From Ottowia sp. SB7-C50 (GTDB taxonomy: Bacteria; Pseudomonadota; Gammaproteobacteria; Burkholderiales; Burkholderiaceae_C): a DNA stretch of 64,000 nt. A program made the translations under genes and the position numbers. The stretch covers positions 1,674,001-1,738,000 of the forward strand of contig NZ_CP136995.1 of NCBI RefSeq assembly GCF_033110285.1. The letters run 5' to 3'. The notes beneath the pieces were generated by a model. That model did no database searches and was not told the origin of the DNA. It saw nothing but the letters and a program-made list of their open reading frames with translations. Shown here piece by piece: positions 27,312-37,593 of the stretch; position 1 is the stretch's first letter, and every line of letters starts with the position of its first letter.

Positions 27312-28373
27312 ATGAGCCGCTTGCTGCGCCACCAATCGGCGCCCGCTTTGCCCGCCGTAGCCGACCTGCACGACCCCGCACTTGCTGCCGCCCTGCAGCA
27401 CCGCATCGACCGCAAGACCGTGCCGCACGGCGCGCTGGGGCGGCTGGCGGCGCTGGCGATGCGGCTGGGGATGATCCTGGGCACGACCGAGCCGCGCCTG
27501 GTCGCGCCGCAGCTGGTGGTGTTTGCGGCCGACCACGGCATTGCGGCGCGCGGCGTGTCGGCCTACCCGAGTGACGTGACCTGGCAGATGGTGGGCAACT
27601 TCCTGGCCGGCGGCGCGGCGGTGAGCGTGCTGGCGCGCCAGCACGGCATCGCGCAGACGGTGGTTGATTGCGGTGTGCGGCACGACTTTGAGCCCGCGCC
27701 TGGGCTGATCAGCCACAAGATCGCGCCCGGCACCGCCGACATGAGCGCCGGCCCGGCCATGACGGCCGCGCAGTGCGCGCAAGCCATCGCCAATGGCATC
27801 GATATCGTCAAAAGCCTGACCGGCAACGCGCTGCTGCTGGGCGAGATGGGCATTGGCAACACGTCGCCCGCCAGCTGCCTTTCGGCGCGGCTGGGCGGCA
27901 TCGACGTGGGCGAAGTCACCGGCGCCGGCACCGGGCTGGACGCGGCCGGCATCGCGCGCAAGACGGCGGTGCTGCGCGAGGCGCTGGCCGCCAACGCAGG
28001 TGCCACCGAGCCGCTGGACGCGCTGGCCGCGCTGGGCGGCTTCGAGATCGCCACCATGGTCGGCAGCGTGCTGCAGGCGGCGGCCGAGCGGCGCGTGATC
28101 GTGGTCGATGGCTTCATCGCCAGCAGCGCGGTGCTGGTGGCGGCGCGGCTGTCGCCGCACGTGCTGCAGCGCTGTGTGTTTGCGCACCGATCCGACGAGC
28201 GCGGCCACGCGCGGCTGCTGCAAATGCTGCCCGCCGAGCCGCTGCTGGACATGGGCCTGCGGGTGGGCGAGGGCAGTGGCGCGGTGCTGGCCTGGCCGCT
28301 GCTGGAGTCGGCCTGTCGTATCCTGAACGAGATGGCCAGCTTTGAGTCGGCGGGCGTCAGTGACAAGGGTTGA
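27312..28373 (+). CDS. cobT: nicotinate-nucleotide--dimethylbenzimidazole phosphoribosyltransferase
   Basis: This 353-residue enzyme makes alpha-ribazole 5'-phosphate from dimethylbenzimidazole and nicotinate mononucleotide. Conserved parts are DRKTVPHGALGRLAALA (near residue 32-48), VVFAADHGIAARGVSAYP, LLGEMGIGNTSPASCL, VVDGFIASSAVLVAARL, and the C-terminal GEGSGAVLAWPLLESA with the catalytic Glu of the family. Length is typical. The lower ligand would have to be made elsewhere or imported, because no bluB is seen. Confidence 0.95.
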   Translation: MSRLLRHQSAPALPAVADLHDPALAAALQHRIDRKTVPHGALGRLAALAMRLGMILGTTEPRLVAPQLVVFAADHGIAARGVSAYPSDVTWQMVGNFLAGGAAVSVLARQHGIAQTVVDCGVRHDFEPAPGLISHKIAPGTADMSAGPAMTAAQCAQAIANGIDIVKSLTGNALLLGEMGIGNTSPASCLSARLGGIDVGEVTGAGTGLDAAGIARKTAVLREALAANAGATEPLDALAALGGFEIATMVGSVLQAAAERRVIVVDGFIASSAVLVAARLSPHVLQRCVFAHRSDERGHARLLQMLPAEPLLDMGLRVGEGSGAVLAWPLLESACRILNEMASFESAGVSDKG

Positions 28374-28374
28374 T

Positions 28375-28420
28375 ATCAAAACGATAGCTGCTGGCGCTTG
28401 TCTGGCAAGCGCTGCGGCCA
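28375..28420. repeat. dispersed repeat family A, intergenic copy (cobT-cobS)
   Basis: ATCAAAACGATAGCTGCTGG, then CGCTTGTCTGGCAAGCGCTG, then CGGCC. The core GCGCTTG-N5-CAAGCGC is a near-perfect palindrome. This is the clearest intergenic copy. Confidence 0.8.
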
Positions 28421-28427
28421 TGAATTC

Positions 28428-29246
28428 ATGCGCATGAAACCCGTGCAGGCCTTACGCCACTTCCTGCTTGCGCTGCAGTTCTTCACCCGCATTCCGGTCA
28501 CCGGCCGGCTGGCGGACTGGGTGGGCTACAGCCCGGCCATGCTGCGCGCCAGCGCCGGGCACTTTCCGGGCGTGGGCTGGGTGGTGGGCGCGGCGGCGGC
28601 GCTCGTGCTGGCGGCGGGGCTGCGCTGGCTGCCGCCGGGGCCGCTGGGCGCGCTGGTGGCGACCGGGCTGGCGACGGCGGCCACGGTGTGGCTCACCGGC
28701 GCCTTTCACGAAGACGGCCTGGCCGACACCGCCGACGGCCTGGGCGGCGGGCTGACGCGCGAGCGCGCGCTGCAGATCATGAAGGATTCGCGCATCGGCA
28801 GTTACGGCGCCGTCACGCTGGTGCTGGCGCTGGGGCTGAAGGTGGCGCTGACCGCACTGCTGGCCCAGCGCGGCGCCGGTGCCGCCGCCGCGGCGGTGCT
28901 GGGCGCGCACGTGCTGTCGCGCGCCGCGCCGCTCGACGTGATGCGGCGCCTGTCCTATGTGGGCGAGGCCGACGGCAGCAAGGCCAAGCCGCTGGCCGAT
29001 GCGATATCGCCGGGCGGCATCGCCACCGGCATCGCGTGGTCGCTGCCGGCGCTGCTGCTGCTGGCGTGGGCGCTGGGCGGGTGGTCGCTGCTGGCGGCCG
29101 GGGTGCTGTGGGTGCTGGCGCTGGCCTACATGCGCCGGCTGCTGGCGCGCCGCCTGCAGGGCTTTACCGGCGACACGCTGGGGGCCACGCAGCAGGTGTG
29201 CGAGCTGGCGCTGCTGCTGGGCCTGGCGCTGGCGGCGTCGCCATGA
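28428..29246 (+). CDS. cobS: adenosylcobinamide-GDP ribazoletransferase (cobalamin synthase)
   Basis: This 272-residue inner-membrane enzyme joins alpha-ribazole (phosphate) to GDP-cobinamide. It begins MRMKPVQALRHFLLALQFFTRIPV, typical of the family. The acid-rich FHEDGLADTADGLGGG loop (about residues 90-105) binds metal and substrate, followed by KDSRIGSYGAV. About six hydrophobic helices are visible. Starts at 28428 and 28434 are both ATG, and neither has a strong ribosome site. Repeat A lies just upstream. The stop overlaps the phosphatase gene by four bases. Confidence 0.93.
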   Translation: MRMKPVQALRHFLLALQFFTRIPVTGRLADWVGYSPAMLRASAGHFPGVGWVVGAAAALVLAAGLRWLPPGPLGALVATGLATAATVWLTGAFHEDGLADTADGLGGGLTRERALQIMKDSRIGSYGAVTLVLALGLKVALTALLAQRGAGAAAAAVLGAHVLSRAAPLDVMRRLSYVGEADGSKAKPLADAISPGGIATGIAWSLPALLLLAWALGGWSLLAAGVLWVLALAYMRRLLARRLQGFTGDTLGATQQVCELALLLGLALAASP

Positions 29247-29797
29247 CGCTCTGGCTGCTGCGCCACGCGCCGGTGCTGGCGGAAGCTGGCCTGTGCTACG
29301 GCGCCAGCGACCTGCGCGCCGACCCGGCTGTCACGCGGGCGGCAGCCGGCGCGGCCGCTGCCGCCTTGCCGCAGGGCTTCGCGTTGTTCACGTCGCCGCT
29401 ACAACGTTGCGAGCAGCTGGCGCAGTCGCTGCAAGCGCTGCGGCCTGATTTGTCGCTGCAAATCGACCCGCGCCTGCGCGAAATGGACTTTGGCGCCTGG
29501 GAAGGCCGCCGCTGGGCCGACATCGGCCGGGCTGAATTCGACAGCTGGATCGCCGACTTCGCCAACGCGCCGCCGGGCGGGCAGGGCGAGCCCGTGCGCG
29601 ACTTCATGGCGCGCGTGGGCGCCGCCTGGGACGACTGGCGCGCCAGCGGGCGCGACGCCGTGTGGGTGACGCACGCCGGGGTGATGCGCGCGGCGCTGCT
29701 GCTGTCGCGCGGCGTGCGGCTGCCGGCCAGCGCCGCCGACTGGCCGGCCGAGGCGCTGGACTTTGGTGAACTGCGGGCGTTGCGCGCGGATCCGTAG
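29243..29797 (+). CDS. histidine phosphatase, probable alpha-ribazole phosphatase
   Basis: This 184-residue phosphoglycerate-mutase-type phosphatase has the LLRHAP motif at residues 5-10 (catalytic His with RHA in place of RHG), a second active-site segment LREMDFGAWEGRRW (acid residue) and VTHAGVMRAALL with the second histidine. Position directly after cobS indicates it removes the 5'-phosphate of alpha-ribazole phosphate or cobalamin phosphate (CobC/CblX role). The gene symbol cobC is also used for this enzyme in other bacteria, so I leave it blank to avoid confusion. Confidence 0.85.
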   Translation: MTLWLLRHAPVLAEAGLCYGASDLRADPAVTRAAAGAAAAALPQGFALFTSPLQRCEQLAQSLQALRPDLSLQIDPRLREMDFGAWEGRRWADIGRAEFDSWIADFANAPPGGQGEPVRDFMARVGAAWDDWRASGRDAVWVTHAGVMRAALLLSRGVRLPASAADWPAEALDFGELRALRADP

Positions 29798-29848
29798 ACG
29801 CCCGAACGCCGCCCGTCCCCCTTGCGCGACAGCCCGCGCAGCGTTAGC

Positions 29849-30433
29849 ATGGACTGTATGAATTCACAGTGTTTGCTGTTCGCCGACGAAGCGCTGACCC
29901 TCGTGCACGACGCGCAGGGCGGCATCCGCCACCACCCCGGCGTGGTGGCGCCCGACGTGGCGGCCGAATGGCTGGCCGCGCTGCTGCCGCTGGTGCCCTG
30001 GCGCAGCGAACGGCGGCCGATGTACGACCGCATCGTCGACGTGCCGCGCCTCATGTCCAGCGTGTCGCTGGCCGACCCCGACCGACCGCCGTGCATCGAC
30101 GCCGCGCTGGCGGCCGTGCAGTCGGTGGCGCCCGCGCCCTACACGCGCGCGGGGCTCAACCTGTACCGCGACGGGCGCGACAGCGTGGCCCTGCACAACG
30201 ACCGCGTGCACGACCTGGCGCCGGGCCAGCCCATCGCCATCGTGTCGCTCGGCGCGCCGCGCGACATGCTGATCAAGCCCAAGCGCGGCGGCAGCGCCCA
30301 GCGCATCTGCCTCGAAGCCGGCAGCGTGCTGGTGATGAGCCACGCCTCGCAGTTCACGCACGACCACGGCATCCCCAAGACGGCGGCGCGGGTGGGGGCG
30401 CGGGTGAGCGTGGCGTTCCGGGTGCGGCTGTAG
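29849..30433 (+). CDS. AlkB-like 2-oxoglutarate/Fe(II)-dependent dioxygenase
   Basis: This is a 194-residue protein of the AlkB dioxygenase family. LHNDRVHDL (about residues 116-124) carries the iron-binding His-X-Asp, HASQFTHDHGIPK (near 170-182) supplies the distal His, and VGARVSVAFRVRL the arginine that holds 2-oxoglutarate. YTRAGLNLYRDGRDSVALH is characteristic of ABH2/AlkB-like repair proteins that oxidatively demethylate alkylated bases. The start may be 29849 or 29858 (both ATG). Together with ogt it is the second alkylation-repair gene in this stretch. Confidence 0.85.
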   Translation: MDCMNSQCLLFADEALTLVHDAQGGIRHHPGVVAPDVAAEWLAALLPLVPWRSERRPMYDRIVDVPRLMSSVSLADPDRPPCIDAALAAVQSVAPAPYTRAGLNLYRDGRDSVALHNDRVHDLAPGQPIAIVSLGAPRDMLIKPKRGGSAQRICLEAGSVLVMSHASQFTHDHGIPKTAARVGARVSVAFRVRL

Positions 30434-30467
30434 CGCGCGCAGGCCGTGGCGCAGCGCCTGCGGGCGC

Positions 30468-31991
<1,524 letters not shown>

Positions 31992-32199
31992 GGTGAATCG
32001 CGGAAAGGAAGGAATGGGGAGAGGTTGCGGTGAGCCCCGTGGCCGATAATGGCCGTGCTCACGCGAAAAGAGCAATTTTAGGCGGCTTGCCCGGTGCGTC
32101 TGCCGACCCGCGCGGCGCTGACCCGGTTCGCCACGCGGCGCACGGGTCATATTTAAGCGGGTGCCTGCGCCGCAACCTCTACACACCACCCCATCGCCC

Positions 32200-33468
32200 A
32201 TGCTGCGCGCCACCCTGACCCTGCTGACCGGCGGCGCGCTGGCGCAAATGGTGCCGCTGCTGCTGGGGCCGGCGCTGGCGCGCCTGTTCAGCCCCGAGGC
32301 GTTTGGCCTGTTCACCGCGTTTTCGACCATCGCCGCCAGCGTGGCCGTGGTGGCCTGCGCGCGCTACGAATACGCGCTGCCGATGGCGCAGGACGATGCC
32401 GAGGCGACGGCGCTGCTGGCGCTGGCGCTGCGCATCGGGCTGGCGGTGACGCTGCTGAGCGTGCCGCTGGCGTGGGCGCTGCACGTGGCGGGGCGGCTGC
32501 CGGTGGCGTGGGCGCTGCCGCTGTCGGTGGCGGCGGCCGGGCTGTTGCAGGCCCTCAGTTTGTGGGCCAACCGGGCCGAAGCGTATCGGTCGCTGGCGGC
32601 CAGCCGCTTCGTGCAGTACGCCGGCGCGGCGCTGCTGCAGGCGGCGCTGGGGCTGGCGATCTGGCGCGCCGGCAGCGGCCAGGCGGCAGGTGCCGACGCG
32701 GCCTGGGCGCTGGTGCTGGGGCCGGTGGTGGCCGTGCTGCTGGCCGCGCTGTGGCTGGCGCGCAGGGCGCCGCCGGGCGGCTGGCGCGCGCTGTGGCAGG
32801 TACCGGCCGATGCCTTGCGCGGCGTGGCGCGCCGTTATCGCGACTTTCCGCTGCTGAACACCCCGCACGCCTTTCTGGGCACGCTGCAGGACGCGCTGGC
32901 GGTGGCGCTGCTGATCGCCTGGTCGGGCGAGGCGGCGGCGGGCTTCTGGGGGCTGGCGCTGCGCTACCTGAAGGCGCCGGCCACGCTGGTGGGCTCGGCG
33001 GTGTCGCAGGCGCTGTACCCGCGCCTGACACAATCGGCCCCGGCCGAGGCGCAGCGCGCGGTGCGCCAGACCATGGCCGTGCTGGCGCTGCCGGCGCTGG
33101 GGCTGATGGCGCTGCTGGCGCTGGCGGGGCCGCGCCTGTTTGAATGGGCATTTGGTGCGCCGTGGCGCGACGCGGGCGAGCTGGCGCGCGCGCTGGCGCC
33201 GTACATCGCCGCGCACTTCGTCGCCGCGCCGCTGGCGGTGGTCACCATGGCCTGGCACGGGCAGCGCTGGGCGTTCAGGCTGGCGCTGGTGGGGCAGGCG
33301 GTGTTTCTGCTGTGCCTGGGCTGGGGTTTGTGGACGGGCGGCTTGTTGCGGGGGGCTTGGGCGGTGTCGGCGGGCATGGTGATTTACTTCGGCTACTACT
33401 TCTGGCGGCTGGCGCACTGGCCGCACATTCCGTCGCGTGGCGCGGCCGCGGGCGAGGCGCGGGCATGA
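32200..33468 (+). CDS. polysaccharide flippase (Wzx-like, MOP superfamily)
   Basis: This is a 422-residue membrane protein with about 12 hydrophobic helices. The opening [36 protein letters not shown] is the usual N-terminus of O-antigen/exopolysaccharide flippases, with the phrase [31 protein letters not shown] in the middle is typical of the Polysacc_synt_3 branch. It would move undecaprenyl-linked repeat units across the inner membrane. A run of six G near the end (33352-33357) does not break the frame. It overlaps the next gene by four bases. Confidence 0.85.
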   Translation: MLRATLTLLTGGALAQMVPLLLGPALARLFSPEAFGLFTAFSTIAASVAVVACARYEYALPMAQDDAEATALLALALRIGLAVTLLSVPLAWALHVAGRLPVAWALPLSVAAAGLLQALSLWANRAEAYRSLAASRFVQYAGAALLQAALGLAIWRAGSGQAAGADAAWALVLGPVVAVLLAALWLARRAPPGGWRALWQVPADALRGVARRYRDFPLLNTPHAFLGTLQDALAVALLIAWSGEAAAGFWGLALRYLKAPATLVGSAVSQALYPRLTQSAPAEAQRAVRQTMAVLALPALGLMALLALAGPRLFEWAFGAPWRDAGELARALAPYIAAHFVAAPLAVVTMAWHGQRWAFRLALVGQAVFLLCLGWGLWTGGLLRGAWAVSAGMVIYFGYYFWRLAHWPHIPSRGAAAGEARA

Positions 33469-34076
33469 GCGTGGGCCTGCGCGCGCTGGCCAACCGCTGG
33501 CGGCGGCGGCTGTGGCATGCGCTGTTCTTTCGCATGCTGTTTGGCGAACGGGCGGCGGATGGCGCCGCGCTGCACGGCACCCGCATCTCGCCCACCACCT
33601 GCATCGAAAACGAAGCCGGCCTGACGCTGGGCGACGACGTGTTCATCGGCCACTTCAACTACATCGAAGCCAGTGCGGGCGTCACCATCGGCCGTGGCAC
33701 GCAGGTCACCAACTACGTCAGCATCGTCAGCCACAGCACGCACCGCGCGGTGCGCGTGGCGGCCGGGCTGTCGGGCGCGGCGCTGGAGGCGGCCGTGATC
33801 CGCGCGCCCATCGCCATCGGCGAGCGCTGCTTCATCGGCCCGCACAGCACCGTCGAAGCCGGCACCACCCTGGGCCACGACACCCTGGTGGCCGCGCACA
33901 GCCGCGTGCGCGGGCAGTTCCCCGACTTCGCCGTGCTGGCCGGCAGCCCGGCGCGCGTGGTGGGCGACGTGCGCGAGGCGGATGCGCGGTGGCTGGAAAG
34001 GATGCGTCAGGGCGGGGAGAGGGATTTTTTGAACGCAAAGGGCGCAGAGGGTTCGCAGAAGGCGCAGAAATTTTGA
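33465..34076 (+). CDS. left-handed beta-helix (hexapeptide) acetyltransferase
   Basis: This is a 203-residue protein of the WcaF/LbH acetyltransferase type. Hexapeptide turns are visible as LTLGDDVFIGHFNYIEASAGVTIGRGTQV, then APIAIGERCFIGPHSTVEAGTTLGHDTLVAAHSRV, ending AVLAGSPARVVGDV, the usual C-terminal cap. The last 14 residues (NAKGAEGSQKAQKF) are encoded by the left arm of repeat C and are unlikely to be functional. It probably O- or N-acetylates a sugar in the polymer made by the cluster. Confidence 0.83.
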   Translation: MSVGLRALANRWRRRLWHALFFRMLFGERAADGAALHGTRISPTTCIENEAGLTLGDDVFIGHFNYIEASAGVTIGRGTQVTNYVSIVSHSTHRAVRVAAGLSGAALEAAVIRAPIAIGERCFIGPHSTVEAGTTLGHDTLVAAHSRVRGQFPDFAVLAGSPARVVGDVREADARWLERMRQGGERDFLNAKGAEGSQKAQKF

Positions 34077-34198
34077 TGAAAAATGTCTTTGGCGCTTGCT
34101 GGACCAGCGCAGGCAGCTATTATTTTTGAAGCAATGAATTCTTTTCTGCGACTTTTGCGTGACCTTCGCGCCCTTGGCGTTCAAAGGACTTTTCAGCC
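34028..34198. repeat. repeat family C with a family A copy nested inside
   Basis: The left arm GAACGCAAAGGGCGCAGAGG...GCAGAAGGCGCAGAAATTTT and the right arm TTTTCTGCGACTTTTGCGTG...GCGCCCTTGGCGTTCAAAGG are inverted relative to each other. Between them lies repeat A (34085-34132: GGCGCTTGCTGGACCAGCGC and AGGCAGCTATTATTTTTGAA). The left arm is translated as the tail of the acetyltransferase. Confidence 0.7.
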
Positions 34199-34201
34199 GA
34201 C

Positions 34202-35275
34202 ATGACCCAAGCCCCCCATCTGGTCCTGCTGGGCGATGCCATCAGCGTGCACGTGCAGCGCTGGGTGGCCGAGATGCGCGCGCGCGGCTGGCGCATGTCG
34301 CTCCTCACGGCGCGGCCGCAGGCCATCGACGGCATCGAGCAGGTCACGCTGCCGCCGGTGCGCCGCTCGACCGACTGGCTGTTTCGCGTGGGGGCCGCGC
34401 GGCGCGCGCTGGCCCGGCTGCAGCCCGACCTGGTGCACGCGCACTACGTCACCTCGTACGGCTATCTGGCGGCGCGCGCGCATCGCGGCACCCGTTGCCC
34501 GCTGGTGATGACCGCGTGGGGCAGCGACCTGCTGCTGACGCCGCGCGAAAGCGCGCTCAAGCGCCGGCTGACGGCGTGGACGCTGCGCCAGGCCGACGTG
34601 GTGACCGGGGATTCGGCCGACCTGCTGGCCGCCGCGCGCGCGCTGGCGCCCGGCGTGCGCACCGAGCTGATCCACTGGGGCGTGGACCGCGCGCGCTTTG
34701 CCCCGGCGGCGTGGGCCGACAAGCCCGGCTTCGAAGCCGTCAGCCTGCGCAGCTGGGAGCCCAATTACGAGATCGGCACCATTCTGCACGCCTTCGCGCT
34801 GGTGCGCGCCACCCATTCGCAGGCGCGGCTGCACCTGCTGGGTGGCGGCTCGCAGGAAGCCGCGCTGCGGGCGCAGATCGAGCGGCTGGCGCTGGCCGAC
34901 GCGGTGCAGATGCACGGCCGGCTCGACGACGCGGGCATGGCCGCAGTGTTGGCGCGCGGCAAGCTGTCCGTCAGCGTGCCGCGCAGCGATGCCACATCGG
35001 TGTCGGTGCTGGAAAGCATGGCCTGCGGCCTGGCCGTGATCGCCAGCGACCTGCCGGCCAACCGCGACTGGCTGGACGCGCGGCTGCTGGTGCCCCCGGG
35101 CGATGCGGCGGCGCTGGCGCGCGTGTGGGGCGGCCTGATTGACGACGACGCACAGGCGCGACAGGCCGGCGCGCGCAATGCCGCGCGCATCGCGCTGGAC
35201 GGCGACCGGCGCGTGCAGATGGATGCGGTGGACCGCCTGTACCGCGAACTGATCAACGGCCGGGGCCGGACATGA
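34202..35275 (+). CDS. glycosyltransferase, family 4 type
   Basis: This 357-residue cytoplasmic GT-B enzyme has the N-terminal lobe MTQAPHLVLLGDAISVHVQRWVAEMRARGW and a DLVHAHYVTSYGYLAARAH acceptor region. The C-terminal nucleotide-sugar lobe has WEPNYEIGTILHAFAL, LHLLGGGSQEAALRAQIERL and the acid-rich SDATSVSVLESMACGLAVIASDLPANRDWL, where the ExxxxxxxE pair is located. It would add a sugar to the growing lipid-linked oligosaccharide; donor and acceptor are unknown. It overlaps the next glycosyltransferase by four bases. Confidence 0.87.
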   Translation: MTQAPHLVLLGDAISVHVQRWVAEMRARGWRMSLLTARPQAIDGIEQVTLPPVRRSTDWLFRVGAARRALARLQPDLVHAHYVTSYGYLAARAHRGTRCPLVMTAWGSDLLLTPRESALKRRLTAWTLRQADVVTGDSADLLAAARALAPGVRTELIHWGVDRARFAPAAWADKPGFEAVSLRSWEPNYEIGTILHAFALVRATHSQARLHLLGGGSQEAALRAQIERLALADAVQMHGRLDDAGMAAVLARGKLSVSVPRSDATSVSVLESMACGLAVIASDLPANRDWLDARLLVPPGDAAALARVWGGLIDDDAQARQAGARNAARIALDGDRRVQMDAVDRLYRELINGRGRT

Positions 35276-36297
35276 CCGAGCCGGCCATGCCACTCGTCAG
35301 CGTCATCGCGCCGTGCCGCAACGAGCGCGCCGCCATCGACGCCTTCTGCGACAGCGCGCTGGCCCAGCAGCTGCCGCCTGGCTGGCAGCTGGAAGTGCTG
35401 GTGGCCGATGGCCGCAGCGACGACGGCACGCGCGAACGGCTGGCCGAGCGCGCCGCGCAGGATGCGCGCCTGAAGCTGATCGACAACCCCGGCCGCATCG
35501 TTTCAACCGGCCTGAACGCCGCGCTGGCCCAGGCGCGCGGCAAGGTCATCGTGCGCTTCGACATCCACACCGAATTCGCGCCCGACTACATCGCCGAATG
35601 CCTGGCCGCGCTGGCGCGTACCGGCGCCGACAACGTGGGCGGGCCCTGGGTGGCGCGCGGGCAGGGCGCCATGGGGCGCGCGGTGGCGGCGGCGTTTCAG
35701 AGTCGCTGGGTGGTGGGCGGCGCGCGCTCGCGCGACCGGGCGTACGAAGGGCCGGTGGACACGGTCTACCTGGGCTGCTGGCCGCGCGCCACGTTCGACC
35801 GCTTTGGCGGCTTCGACGAACGACTGGTGCGCAACCAGGACGACGAACACAACCTGCGCCTGCGCCTGGGCGGCGCGCGGCTGTGGCAAAGCGCGCGCAT
35901 CCGCTCGCTCTACCAGCCGCGCGGCAGCGTGCGCCAGCTGTTCAACCAGCAGATGCAATACGGCTACTGGCGGCCGTTTGTGATGCGCAAGCACGGGCAA
36001 CCCGGATCGCTGCGCCAGCTGGTGCCGGCGCTGTTCGTGGCCGCGCTGGCCGGCAGCGCGCTGGTGGCGCCGTGGTGGCCGTGGCCGCTGGCGCTGCTGC
36101 TGGCCGCCTATGCCGCGTACGTGGCCGGCGCATCGCTGGCGGCGGCGCGGCAGGCGGGCGATGCGGGCACGCTGGCGCGCCTGCCGCTGGTCATCGCCGC
36201 CTATCATCTGGGCTATGGCGTGGGCACCTGGCGCGGCCTGCTGGACGTGCTGCTGCGGCGCAACGCGGGGCAGCGCTGGAGCCGCCTCACGCGCTAA
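35272..36297 (+). CDS. glycosyltransferase family 2
   Basis: This is a 341-residue protein with an N-terminal GT-A domain: PLVSVIAPCRNERAAIDAF, LEVLVADGRSDDGTRE and VIVRFDIHTEF (a DxH variant of the metal-binding DxD motif). A C-terminal hydrophobic stretch follows (about residues 240-290), suggesting membrane attachment like succinoglycan-type (ExoA-like) transferases. It sits in tandem with the GT4 gene and is followed by a repeat A copy. Confidence 0.86.
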   Translation: MTEPAMPLVSVIAPCRNERAAIDAFCDSALAQQLPPGWQLEVLVADGRSDDGTRERLAERAAQDARLKLIDNPGRIVSTGLNAALAQARGKVIVRFDIHTEFAPDYIAECLAALARTGADNVGGPWVARGQGAMGRAVAAAFQSRWVVGGARSRDRAYEGPVDTVYLGCWPRATFDRFGGFDERLVRNQDDEHNLRLRLGGARLWQSARIRSLYQPRGSVRQLFNQQMQYGYWRPFVMRKHGQPGSLRQLVPALFVAALAGSALVAPWWPWPLALLLAAYAAYVAGASLAAARQAGDAGTLARLPLVIAAYHLGYGVGTWRGLLDVLLRRNAGQRWSRLTR

Positions 36298-36340
36298 CAA
36301 AACGATAGCTGTTCACGCGCTTCTGACAAGCGCTGGAGGC
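36297..36340 (+). repeat. dispersed repeat family A copy supplying a ribosome-binding site
   Basis: CAAAACGATAGCTGTTCACG, CGCTTCTGACAAGCGCTGGA, GGC. The palindromic core GCGCTT...AAGCGC is followed by GGAGG (36335-36339), which stands five bases before the TTG start of the aminotransferase gene. Confidence 0.75.
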
Positions 36341-36344
36341 TGAT

Positions 36345-37508
36345 TTGGCTTTGAAAAACGAATCTTTCATCCCCTTTGCCCGACCCGACATCACCGACGC
36401 CGAGATCGACGCCGTGGCGCGCGCCATGCGCTCGGGCTGGGTCACCACGGGGCCGGAAACGAAGGCGTTCGAACAGGAATTTGCCGCGTACCTGGGCGGC
36501 GGCCTGCACGCGATTGCCGTCAACTCGGCCACCGCCGGCCTGCACCTGGCGCTGGAGGCCATCGGCATCGGCCCCGGCGACGAGGTGATCGCGCCGACGC
36601 TGACCTTCACCGCGACGGTGGAAGTGGCGCGCTACCTGGGTGCGGACGCAAAGCTGGTGGACGTGGACCCGGTCACGCTCAACATCGACCCCGCCGCCAT
36701 CGAGGCCGCCATCACGCCCCGGACGAAGGCCATCCTGCCGGTGCATTACGGCGGGCTGGCGTGCGACATGACGGCGATTTTCGACATCGCGCGCCGCCAC
36801 GGCCTGCAGGTGATCGAAGACGCGGCGCACGCGCTGCCCACTACCACAAACGGAGCGCTGGTCGGCCAGCTGGCCAGCGCTGCCGCAGTCTTCAGCTTCT
36901 ACGCCAACAAGACCATGACCACCGGCGAGGGCGGCATGGTGGTGACGCGCGACGAGGCGCTGGCGGCCCGCATGCGGGTGATGCGCCTGCACGGCATCAG
37001 CCGCGACGCGTTCGACCGCTTCAGCAGCCGCACGCCCGCGTGGTATTACGAAATCGTCGCGCCCGGCTTCAAGTACAACATGACCGACATGGCCGGCGCG
37101 CTGGGCCGCGTGCAGCTGGCGCGGCTGCCCGGCTTTGTGCAGCGGCGCCAGCAACTGGCGGCGCGCTATCGGGCCGAGTTGCAAGGCCTGCCGCTGGTGT
37201 TGCCCGCCGACGCGCCGGCGGGCGATGCCCACGCGTGGCACCTGTTCGTGCTGCGCCTGTCCGACGCCGCGACGGTGACGCGCGACGAAGTGATCCAGGC
37301 GCTGAGCGACGCCGGCATCGGCACCAGCGTGCATTACGTGCCGCTGCACCGGCAGCCGTACTGGCGCGATCGCTATGGGCTGACCCCCGAGCAGTTTCCG
37401 GTGGCCGAAGCCGCGTACCAGCGCATGTTCAGCATCCCGCTGTTCACCGCCATGAGCGACGACGAGCAGTCGCGCGTCATCGCCGCGCTGCGGGCCTGCG
37501 TGCGATGA
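36345..37508 (+). CDS. DegT/DnrJ/EryC1/StrS-family sugar aminotransferase
   Basis: This is a 387-residue PLP enzyme that transaminates keto sugars. It has the N-terminal FIPFARPDITDAEIDAVARAMRSGWVTTGPE, the PLP contacts APTLTFTATVEV and VIEDAAHALPT, and the Schiff-base lysine at residue 189 in FYANKTMTTGEGGMV. With no usable ATG, the start is TTG at 36345 with GGAGG from the preceding repeat. Together with the CapD-type dehydratase downstream it would make a 4-amino-4,6-dideoxy sugar nucleotide (PglE-like); the substrate is inferred. Confidence 0.9.
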   Translation: MALKNESFIPFARPDITDAEIDAVARAMRSGWVTTGPETKAFEQEFAAYLGGGLHAIAVNSATAGLHLALEAIGIGPGDEVIAPTLTFTATVEVARYLGADAKLVDVDPVTLNIDPAAIEAAITPRTKAILPVHYGGLACDMTAIFDIARRHGLQVIEDAAHALPTTTNGALVGQLASAAAVFSFYANKTMTTGEGGMVVTRDEALAARMRVMRLHGISRDAFDRFSSRTPAWYYEIVAPGFKYNMTDMAGALGRVQLARLPGFVQRRQQLAARYRAELQGLPLVLPADAPAGDAHAWHLFVLRLSDAATVTRDEVIQALSDAGIGTSVHYVPLHRQPYWRDRYGLTPEQFPVAEAAYQRMFSIPLFTAMSDDEQSRVIAALRACVR

Positions 37509-37526
37509 GCGTGCGGCGGTTGCAAG

Positions 37527-37578
37527 CCAAATCGGGCGCCAGCGCTCGCCTGATCGGCGCAGGCAGCTATCAAAAGAT
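37527..37578. repeat. dispersed repeat family A copy between aminotransferase and sugar transferase genes
   Basis: CAAATCGGGCGCCAGCGCTC, GCCTGATCGGCGCAGGCAGC, TATCAAAAGATG: the reverse orientation of the element, ending in AGCTATCAAAA. Confidence 0.6.
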
Positions 37579-37593
37579 GAGAAGGCGCGGCGC

